From Bermanella sp051277445 (GTDB lineage: Bacteria; Pseudomonadota; Gammaproteobacteria; Pseudomonadales; Oceanobacteraceae): 47,810 nt of DNA. The position numbers were made by a program, and so were the translations under genes. The notes beneath the pieces are model-generated. The model worked only from the letters and a program-made list of their open reading frames with translations, had not been told where the DNA came from and ran no database searches. Positions 41,883 to 47,810 of the stretch are shown here, piece by piece; the stretch's first letter is position 1, and each line of letters starts with the position of its first letter. Where the stretch lies: assembly GCA_051277445.1 (NCBI GenBank), contig JBNMQC010000007.1, forward strand, positions 1 through 47,810. Reading direction: 5' to 3'.

Positions 41883-42887
41883 TTACTCAGGCCTTGGTGC
41901 ATAAGCAAACACATCACTTAGCATCTGTGATTGATGAAAGCCTTTTTGCTCTAAGCCACTTAATACACTGTAGACAAAATTAGGGCTGCCACAGGCGATG
42001 GCTTTAATATTAGAAAGATTCCCCAGTTTCATTTGCACTAACTCTTCCACTGTGTGCTCAGTGAAAAAATCACACTCAGGGGCTTCTGGCGTCATGGGAT
42101 GATAGTGAATCAAACCTTGCTCGCTCCAGCTTTGCGCAAGCTGAGAATAAAATCCCGTTGCATCACGGTTAATCCAGTACAAATGAATGGCACTGTGCTG
42201 ATGCTTCAGTTGTTCTTCAATCATGGCTTTGGCTTGAGCAAAGCCAGTACCAGCCACAATAAATACCAGCGGATCATGTAGATTAAATTGATCAGCTTCG
42301 GTTTTCAGCCAAACATCGCCCATGGGTAAACGCGCACGGACAGTTGGGTTGGCTTGCAGATAATTCAAAATAATTTGGCTAGATTGATTTTCATCACTGA
42401 CGCCTAAGTGCAGCTCAATGCGGCGATCATCAGGTGCGCTGGCAATGGTGAACGGGTATTGAGCATCATTAATTAACAGCTCTAAATACTGTCCAGCATG
42501 ATAACGAATGGGCTTGCCGGCAGGGGCCAATAATTCAACTTGATATACACCGCCACTTAAAGCGGTCACGCTTTGCACTTGAAACGCAACATGTTGCAAA
42601 GCAATTTCTCCGGGTCCTAGCACCTTGTCTAGCTCCAAAATTAGGTCGCTGCGTGGTTTAGATACACAGCAAAGCAATGGGTTAACATCTGGATGATCTG
42701 CATTTTTTCTACCCTCTGGTGTGTCTACCACACCCGCTAACATATGAGCTTTGCAAATCTCGCAATTACCATTGGTACAGCTTTTACGAATTTTAATGCC
42801 AGCACGTTGTGCGGCATCCAGAACACTTTCATCTTCGCGGGCTTCAAATTGAAGCCCTTTTGGTTGAATCGTTATTTGATGCGTCAT
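41883..42887 (-). CDS. 2Fe-2S ferredoxin-NAD(P)H reductase (Fre-like, CDP-6-deoxyglucoseen reductase type)
   Basis: 334 residues. An N-terminal plant-type ferredoxin domain has Cys36, Cys41, Cys44 (CTNGNCEIC) and a fourth Cys in LLCC (about 73-74). The FAD domain has YHAGQYLEL and YPFTIAS, and the NAD domain has FIVAGTGFAQAKAM and a C-terminal ACGSP. Such proteins pass electrons from NAD(P)H via FAD to an iron-sulfur centre. It lies 8 nt after ubiD. In E. coli the flavin reductase fre also neighbours ubiD, so a role in supplying reduced flavin for prenylated FMN is plausible. Confidence 0.82.
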   Translation of the reverse strand: MTHQITIQPKGLQFEAREDESVLDAAQRAGIKIRKSCTNGNCEICKAHMLAGVVDTPEGRKNADHPDVNPLLCCVSKPRSDLILELDKVLGPGEIALQHVAFQVQSVTALSGGVYQVELLAPAGKPIRYHAGQYLELLINDAQYPFTIASAPDDRRIELHLGVSDENQSSQIILNYLQANPTVRARLPMGDVWLKTEADQFNLHDPLVFIVAGTGFAQAKAMIEEQLKHQHSAIHLYWINRDATGFYSQLAQSWSEQGLIHYHPMTPEAPECDFFTEHTVEELVQMKLGNLSNIKAIACGSPNFVYSVLSGLEQKGFHQSQMLSDVFAYAPRPE

Positions 42888-42895
42888 TATTAAGC

Positions 42896-44374
42896 TTAGG
42901 ACGGTTCATCAAAAATATTCAATTCTTCCCACATATCGTCCACTTTTTGTTTCACCGCGTCATCCATCACAATGGGAATACCCCATTCACGGTCGGTTTC
43001 ACCAGGCCACTTGTTGGTGGCATCTAGGCCCATTTTACTGCCAAGACCAGAAACGGGTGAAGCAAAGTCCAGATAATCGATGGGTGTATTATCAATTAGC
43101 GTGGTATCACGGGTAGGGTCCATTCGAGTGGTAATGGCCCATATCACGTCATTCCAGTCACGCGCGTTGACATCATCATCCGTGACAATGACAAACTTGG
43201 TGTACATGAACTGACGCAAAAAAGACCAAACCCCCAACATGACGCGCTTAGCGTGACCTGGATACTGTTTCTTAATGGTCACCACCGCCATGCGATAACT
43301 GCAGCCTTCAGGTGGCAGATAGAAGTCGGTGATTTCAGGAAACTGCTTTTGCAAAATCGGCACAAACACTTCATTCAATGCCACCCCCAAAATAGCGGGC
43401 TCATCGGGTGGACGGCCCGTGTAGGTGCTGTGATAAATCGGGTCTTTTCTATGGGTAATGCGTTCTACGGTGAAAACCGGGAATTGGTCCACTTCATTAT
43501 AGTAACCCGTGTGGTCGCCAAACGGGCCTTCATCAGCCATATCGTCTGGATAGATAAAACCTTCTAGAATGTATTCGGCACTGGCTGGCACCATTAAGTC
43601 GTTACCAATGGACTTCACCACTTCGGTACGACTGTCACGCAACAAGCCTGCAAAGGCGTATTCAGATAGGGTATCCGGCACCGGTGTTACCGCGCCTAAT
43701 ATCGTGGCTGGGTCTGCGCCTAGTGCCACAGAAACGGGGTAGGGCTGACCTGGGTTTTGCTGCTGAAATTCACGGAAATCGAGTGCGCCACCACGATGGC
43801 TTAGCCAGCGCATAATAAGCTTATTCTTCGCGATCACCTGCTGACGATAAATGCCCAGATTGTGACGATCTTTATTGGGGCCTTTGGTGATCACTAAAGG
43901 CCAGGTAATCAAGGGCGCGGCATCGCCGGGCCAGCAATGTTGGATCGGCAGTTTGCCCAAGTCCACATCATCCCCTTCAATCACGATGTCTTGGCAAGGG
44001 GCTTTTTTTACCACTTTCGCACTTAGGCTTAATACTTTTTTAAAGATAGGCAGCTTTGACCAAGCGTCTTTTAAACCTTTTGGCGGTTCTGGCTCTTTTA
44101 GGAATGCCAGTAACTTGCCCACTTCACGCAGGGCCTCAACGCTGGATTCGCCCATGCCCATGGCCACGCGCTTAGGTGTGCCAAACAAATTGGCAAGCAC
44201 TGGCACATCTGAGCCAATTGGGTTTTCAAATAATAGGGCAGGGCCGCCGGCACGCAATGTGCGGTCGCAGATCTCGGTCATTTCCAGCTTGGTATCCACG
44301 GGCATGCTAATGCGTTTTAGCTCGCCTTGTTTTTCCAGTTGCTGGATAAAGTCGCGTAAGTCCTTATATTTCAT
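42896..44374 (-). CDS. ubiD: 3-octaprenyl-4-hydroxybenzoate carboxy-lyase UbiD
   Basis: 492 residues. UbiD decarboxylates the polyprenyl-hydroxybenzoate intermediate in ubiquinone synthesis, using prenylated FMN made by UbiX. MKYKDLRDFIQQLEKQGEL is the usual N-terminus. Conserved NLGIYRQQV, a HRGGALDF segment and the EGPFGDHTGYY catalytic region (Glu/Arg/Glu triad family) are visible. A hairpin terminator separates it from rho upstream. Confidence 0.96.
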   Translation of the reverse strand: MKYKDLRDFIQQLEKQGELKRISMPVDTKLEMTEICDRTLRAGGPALLFENPIGSDVPVLANLFGTPKRVAMGMGESSVEALREVGKLLAFLKEPEPPKGLKDAWSKLPIFKKVLSLSAKVVKKAPCQDIVIEGDDVDLGKLPIQHCWPGDAAPLITWPLVITKGPNKDRHNLGIYRQQVIAKNKLIMRWLSHRGGALDFREFQQQNPGQPYPVSVALGADPATILGAVTPVPDTLSEYAFAGLLRDSRTEVVKSIGNDLMVPASAEYILEGFIYPDDMADEGPFGDHTGYYNEVDQFPVFTVERITHRKDPIYHSTYTGRPPDEPAILGVALNEVFVPILQKQFPEITDFYLPPEGCSYRMAVVTIKKQYPGHAKRVMLGVWSFLRQFMYTKFVIVTDDDVNARDWNDVIWAITTRMDPTRDTTLIDNTPIDYLDFASPVSGLGSKMGLDATNKWPGETDREWGIPIVMDDAVKQKVDDMWEELNIFDEPS

Positions 44375-44400
44375 CAGGATTTCTTATCTTTAAATAAAAC

Positions 44401-44423
44401 AAAAGCAGTCAAAGACTGCTTTT
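44401..44423 (-). terminator. Terminator of rho
   Basis: AAAAGCAGTC (44401-44410) and GACTGCTTTT (44414-44423) form a perfect 10-bp stem with a 3-nt loop. On the minus strand GTTTTATTT follows. Confidence 0.85.
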
Positions 44424-44436
44424 AGAAAAATGAACT

Positions 44437-44525
44437 CGACACTTAAATAAGGCAGTGTCGTAAGCGTAACTCAGAAGGCAAAAACCGGTTAGGCGCAAGG
44501 CTTAATGGGCTTTACACTCTGAGTT
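44437..44525. repeat. Structured intergenic segment after rho
   Basis: CGACACT/AGTGTCG (44437-44443, 44454-44460) is followed by AACTCAGA/TCTGAGTT (44468-44475, 44518-44525) around 42 nt. It may be a repeat element or an mRNA 3' structure of rho. Confidence 0.4.
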
Positions 44526-44533
44526 GCTTTTCG

Positions 44534-45790
44534 TTATCCCTTCATTGTTAGGAAGAACTCTTCATTGGTTTTAGTGCCGCGTAAACGGTCGATCATAAAT
44601 TCAACCGCTGATAGGTCTTCCATTTCAGCGATGATTTTACGTAGAATCCACAAACGTTGCAGTTCCGCTTCTGGCATCATTTGGTCTTCACGACGGGTGC
44701 CAGACTTACGAATATTCATCGCAGGGTATATACGCTTCTCAGCGGCTTTCCGATCAAGGTGTAGTTCTTGGTTACCGGTACCTTTAAATTCTTCGTAGAT
44801 CACTTCGTCCATTTTAGAGCCTGTATCCACAAGTGCTGTTGCGATAATGGTTAATGAACCACCTTCTTCAACGTTACGCGCAGCACCAAAGAAACGCTTT
44901 GGTTTTTCTAATGCGTGAGCATCCACACCACCGGTTAATACCTTACCAGACGATGGGATCACGGTATTGTATGCACGGGCGAGACGCGTAATGGAATCCA
45001 ATAGAATGACCACGTCACGCTTATGTTCAACCAAGCGCTTGGCTTTCTCGATCACCATTTCAGCCACTTGTACGTGACGTGCTGGCGGCTCATCGAACGT
45101 CGAGGCAACCACTTCACCACGCACGCTGCGCTGCATTTCGGTTACTTCTTCAGGGCGCTCATCAATTAACAGTACGATCATTTCGCACTCAGGGTTGTTG
45201 TGCGTGATGGATTGAGCAATGGTTTGTAGCAACATGGTTTTACCCGCTTTAGGCGGTGCTACGATTAGGCCACGTTGACCTTTACCAATGGGAGCAATCA
45301 AGTCGATGATACGGCTTGATAAGTCTTCTGTGCTGCCAGTGCCCTGTTCTAAAACAAAACGCTCGTTGGGGAAAAGTGGTGTTAAGTTTTCGAACAAGAT
45401 TTTGCTTTTTGATTTCTCTGGGGCTTCGCCGTTTACTTCGTTTACTTTCAATAGTGCGAAGTAACGCTCACCGTCTTTAGGTGGACGGATTTTGCCAGAT
45501 AAAAAATCACCCTTGCGCATGTTAAAGCGACGAATTTGGCTAGGGCTTACATAGATGTCGTCTGGGCCTGCAAGGTAAGAGCTGTCTGCAGAGCGTAAAA
45601 AACCAAAGCCATCTTGTAGAATTTCCAGCACACCATCACCGTAAATATCTTCACCACCTTTGGCGTGGCGTTTCAGGATGGAGAAAATAAGGTCTTGCTT
45701 ACGTGAGCGGCTCACGTTTTCCATGCCCATGCCTTCTGCGATTTCCAGCAGTTGAGCAACGGATTTTTTCTTGAGTTCTGTAAGATTCAT
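44534..45790 (-). CDS. rho: Transcription termination factor Rho
   Basis: 418 residues. Rho is a hexameric RNA-dependent ATPase that ends transcription. An N-terminal helical MNLTELKKKSVAQLLEIAE leads to the cold-shock-like RNA-binding domain (DGFGFLRS at about 61-68). Walker A PPKAGKTML lies at about 180-188, followed by LLIDERPEEVTEM and the Q/R-loop residues. A GAGAG-type site precedes the ATG. An untranslated leader of about 100 nt contains a hairpin; rho is autoregulated in E. coli. Confidence 0.98.
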   Translation of the reverse strand: MNLTELKKKSVAQLLEIAEGMGMENVSRSRKQDLIFSILKRHAKGGEDIYGDGVLEILQDGFGFLRSADSSYLAGPDDIYVSPSQIRRFNMRKGDFLSGKIRPPKDGERYFALLKVNEVNGEAPEKSKSKILFENLTPLFPNERFVLEQGTGSTEDLSSRIIDLIAPIGKGQRGLIVAPPKAGKTMLLQTIAQSITHNNPECEMIVLLIDERPEEVTEMQRSVRGEVVASTFDEPPARHVQVAEMVIEKAKRLVEHKRDVVILLDSITRLARAYNTVIPSSGKVLTGGVDAHALEKPKRFFGAARNVEEGGSLTIIATALVDTGSKMDEVIYEEFKGTGNQELHLDRKAAEKRIYPAMNIRKSGTRREDQMMPEAELQRLWILRKIIAEMEDLSAVEFMIDRLRGTKTNEEFFLTMKG

Positions 45791-45849
45791 ATGGATATGA
45801 GAGTTCTGATTGAAGATTAAGTGAGGGAATTACTTTTTTTGATTAGAGT

Positions 45850-45863
45850 GAGCGGGACCGCTC
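45850..45863 (-). other. Hairpin in the rho leader
   Basis: GAGCGGGACCGCTC is a perfect 6-bp inverted repeat with a 2-nt centre, about 60 nt before the rho start. A -10-like TATAGT lies upstream on the minus strand (45886-45881 region). Confidence 0.4.
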
Positions 45864-45936
45864 GGTACATGCTGAACTAACTATAGTCGCTTTTATTTTT
45901 TGAGTCCAGAAACTAGCCAAAAAACAGTCAATAAAT

Positions 45937-45963
45937 AAAAACCCAGCGCGGGGCTGGGTTTTT
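45937..45963 (-). terminator. Terminator of trxA
   Basis: AAAAACCCAGC (45937-45947) and GCTGGGTTTTT (45953-45963) form an 11-bp stem with a 5-nt loop. On the minus strand the T-run is followed by ATTTATTG. Confidence 0.9.
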
Positions 45964-45973
45964 CATGCATCGA

Positions 45974-46300
45974 TTAGATCGTGCTATCGATGAATGCAGT
46001 TAGCTGAGACTTAGACAGCGCGCCCACTTTCGTACCTTCGATGTTGCCACCTTTGAAGATCATAAGAGTAGGAATACCGCGGATACCAAACTTAGGTGGC
46101 GTCGCTTCGTTTTGGTCGATGTTCAATTTAGCAACTTTAAGCTTACCAGCGTACTCTTCTGCGATTTCTTCAAGTACTGGCGCGATCATTTTACAAGGAC
46201 CACACCATTCAGCCCAGTAGTCAACAAGGACAGGTACGTCAGATTGTACAACGTCAGCGTCAAAAGAATCGTCAGTCAGGGTAATAATATTTTCGCTCAT
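45974..46300 (-). CDS. trxA: Thioredoxin 1
   Basis: 108 residues. General cytoplasmic protein-disulfide reductase. Active site WCGPCK with Cys33 and Cys36, conserved Asp27-like DYWAEW, and cis-Pro in GIRGIPTLMIF. Its position before rho and divergent from ppx matches Pseudomonas. It has its own strong promoter. Confidence 0.98.
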   Translation of the reverse strand: MSENIITLTDDSFDADVVQSDVPVLVDYWAEWCGPCKMIAPVLEEIAEEYAGKLKVAKLNIDQNEATPPKFGIRGIPTLMIFKGGNIEGTKVGALSKSQLTAFIDSTI

Positions 46301-46353
46301 GGGGCTCGATACTCGTTAAGTGTCACAGGAATGTGCAAGTTTCAATGGGGCCA

Positions 46354-46381
46354 ATCATAGCATTTCGAACCTTTGGTTCAA
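46354..46381 (-). promoter_or_regulatory. Promoter of trxA
   Basis: On the minus strand TTGAAC (46381-46376) is 16 bp from TATGAT (46359-46354), with TGC directly before it as an extended -10. The leader would be about 47 nt. Confidence 0.65.
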
Positions 46382-46424
46382 GTAATTACTGTTTCGCGCC
46401 ACGGTTTAATGCTTGGTTAATAAC

Positions 46425-46454
46425 TGGACAAAAATGGCTTGTGAACTTTATATA
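46425..46454 (+). promoter_or_regulatory. Putative promoter of ppx
   Basis: TGGACA (46425-46430) and TATATA (46449-46454) are 18 bp apart, about 110 nt before ppx. Moderate match. Confidence 0.32.
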
Positions 46455-46562
46455 TGGGTACAAGATAGACGTTTATCAATGCTTGGTGAGGGGTTTCACT
46501 GGCATCTTAGGCGTAAGCGTGCAAAATACCCTTTTGCTCTCGTTCAATAGCATAAGTGATTT

Positions 46563-47810
46563 ATGGAACACAGTGTTCAGTCTCAACAGGTGTTAGCGGC
46601 CGTCGATCTTGGCTCTAACAGCTTTCACATGGTCATGGCGCGTTTGATTAATGGCCAGCTTCAGATCATTGATCAGCGCGGTGAAAAAGTACAACTTGCC
46701 GCCGGCTTGCACCCGATCAATGGCATAGCCGATGACGCCCAAGAGCGGGCGTTAGCCTGTCTTGAGCGCTTTGGTCAGCACCTGAGAGGTCTTGATCCTC
46801 ATTTAGTGACCATATTGGGGACCAATACTTTGCGAGCGGCTCGTAATAGTTACGGCTTTATGCAAAAAGCCAAGAAGGTGTTGGGTTTCCCTATTGAGGT
46901 GATTTCAGGCATCGAAGAAGCTCGGCTTGTCTATTTGGGCGTGGCACACACTTTGGCCGATGATGACGGCAAGCGCTTGGTCATCGATATTGGCGGTGGT
47001 AGTACCGAGTTTATTATTGGTGAGCGTTTTGCACCGTTAAAAATGGAAAGCTTGGGTCTGGGTTGTGTGACCTACACCGACCGTTTCTTTGCGGACGGCG
47101 AACTCACTGAGAAAGCCTTTAATCAGGCCATTGCCGCGGCTCGCCGTGAATTGCTCAGCATTAAAGTGCCTTACCAGCGACTGGGCTGGCAAAACGTGGT
47201 GGGGAGTTCTGGCACCATGCGAGCCACAAACCGCGTCTTAATGAACTACGGCCTTAGCGAAGAGGGCATTAATCTAAAAGCCCTATACGCCCTTAAAAAA
47301 ATCATTCTGCAAACCAAAAACATTGATAAGTTAGAGCTACAAGGGGTGAAAGAGCAGCGCCTTGAAGTCTTCCCTGCCGGATTGGCGGTATTAATCGCGA
47401 TTTTTGAAGTGCTTGAAATTGACACCATCACTTACAGCGACGGCGCGCTTCGTGAAGGCGCGTTGTACGACTTAATCGGACGGGTGAATCACGAAGACGT
47501 GCGTGAAAAAACCGTAAAGGCGATGCAGTCGCGCTTTGTGGTGGATGCCGCTCAAGCGCTCAATGTTAAGAACACGGCCGTGTATTTATACGACCAAGTG
47601 GCTGAGCGTTGGAAGATCAACGAGCCGGGTTGCAAAGATGCGTTGCGCTGGGCCGCTGATTTACACGAGGTGGGTTTAGCCATTGCTCACAGTGCTTATC
47701 ACAAACACAGTGCTTATTTGGTTCAGTTTTGTGATATGCCGGGTTTTACAAAACAGAATCAAGAAACTCTGGCGATTCTTTTGCGTGGACACCGAAAAAT
47801 ACTGACCATT
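46563..47810 (+). CDS. ppx: Exopolyphosphatase, 3' end beyond window
   Basis: Open from ATG 46563 to the right edge, 416 codons, C-terminus missing. Ppx removes terminal phosphate from polyphosphate; the fold also covers pppGpp phosphohydrolase. AAVDLGSNSFHMVMAR (about 13-28) and VIDIGGGSTEFIIG (about 141-154) are the two phosphate-binding loops of the ASKHA fold. GTNTLRAARN and SGIEEARLVYLG are typical. The HD-like C-terminal region has begun (AADLHEVGLAI). In Pseudomonas ppk faces ppx from the far side, which would lie past the edge. Confidence 0.95.
   Translation, partial: MEHSVQSQQVLAAVDLGSNSFHMVMARLINGQLQIIDQRGEKVQLAAGLHPINGIADDAQERALACLERFGQHLRGLDPHLVTILGTNTLRAARNSYGFMQKAKKVLGFPIEVISGIEEARLVYLGVAHTLADDDGKRLVIDIGGGSTEFIIGERFAPLKMESLGLGCVTYTDRFFADGELTEKAFNQAIAAARRELLSIKVPYQRLGWQNVVGSSGTMRATNRVLMNYGLSEEGINLKALYALKKIILQTKNIDKLELQGVKEQRLEVFPAGLAVLIAIFEVLEIDTITYSDGALREGALYDLIGRVNHEDVREKTVKAMQSRFVVDAAQALNVKNTAVYLYDQVAERWKINEPGCKDALRWAADLHEVGLAIAHSAYHKHSAYLVQFCDMPGFTKQNQETLAILLRGHRKILTI

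Noticed and set aside
43875..44393. Plus-strand 172-codon frame opposite ubiD
   Set aside because: Ubid is clearly coded on the minus strand; the antisense frame has no motif or ribosome site.
46333..46596. Plus-strand 87-codon frame across the trxA-ppx gap
   Set aside because: It covers the trxA promoter and overlaps the ppx start in another frame.

Overview
The window is a chromosomal segment of a gammaproteobacterium. Gene content and gene order resemble the Pseudomonas/Oceanospirillales side of the class: rsmD next to a divergent ftsY-ftsE-ftsX-rpoH block, hemW-rdgB-DUF4426-metW-metX, argH beside an AlgZ/AlgR-type pair, and trxA-rho beside a divergent ppx. GC content looks moderate by eye. 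The lineage is inferred from gene content only; an Oceanospirillaceae-like marine bacterium fits best.

Left part (1-7.4 kb, mostly minus strand): a VTC-domain protein cut by the left edge and a CotH lipoprotein form a coupled pair behind a perfect CRP-type palindrome. A large MalT-type LuxR regulator, rsmD and a catalytically dead M16 peptidase relative follow. 7.5-13 kb (plus strand): ftsY-ftsE-ftsX, rpoH, DUF423, trmB and a PA4642-like gene. 13-18.6 kb (minus strand): rdgB-hemW, metX-metW-DUF4426 and rph-yggT. 18.8-25 kb (plus strand): yicC, an EAL-type protein with a dead GGDEF domain, and gmk-rpoZ-spoT-ridA.

25-32 kb: an AT-rich orphan secreted protein flanked by palindromic repeats, argH, the algZ-algR-like pair, then a histidine cluster hisB-hisH-hisF on the minus strand with no hisA. 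Two related long hairpin elements lie just upstream of hisH and hisF. 32-37.7 kb (plus strand): a PanZ-like GNAT protein, a lone MlaC-like protein, a YfiR gene overlapping a YfiN-like GGDEF+EAL protein, and mutY-yggX.

37.7-41.6 kb: tRNA-Phe with a strong promoter. Its 3' end and terminator are repeated 174 bp downstream, an arrangement like attachment sites. A previously unlisted 52-residue protein gene, a TonB-dependent receptor and a short-chain dehydrogenase follow. 41.6-47.8 kb: a small zinc-ribbon-like protein, a ferredoxin-reductase, ubiD, rho and trxA on the minus strand, and ppx running off the right edge on the plus strand.

Most genes are housekeeping: division and secretion, the heat-shock sigma factor, heme chaperone, nucleotide-pool sanitation, methionine, arginine and histidine synthesis, stringent response, DNA repair, ubiquinone synthesis and transcription termination. 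The accessory signals of most interest are the VTC/CotH pair, the tRNA-Phe repeat, the his-locus hairpin elements and the YfiR/YfiN-EAL module.
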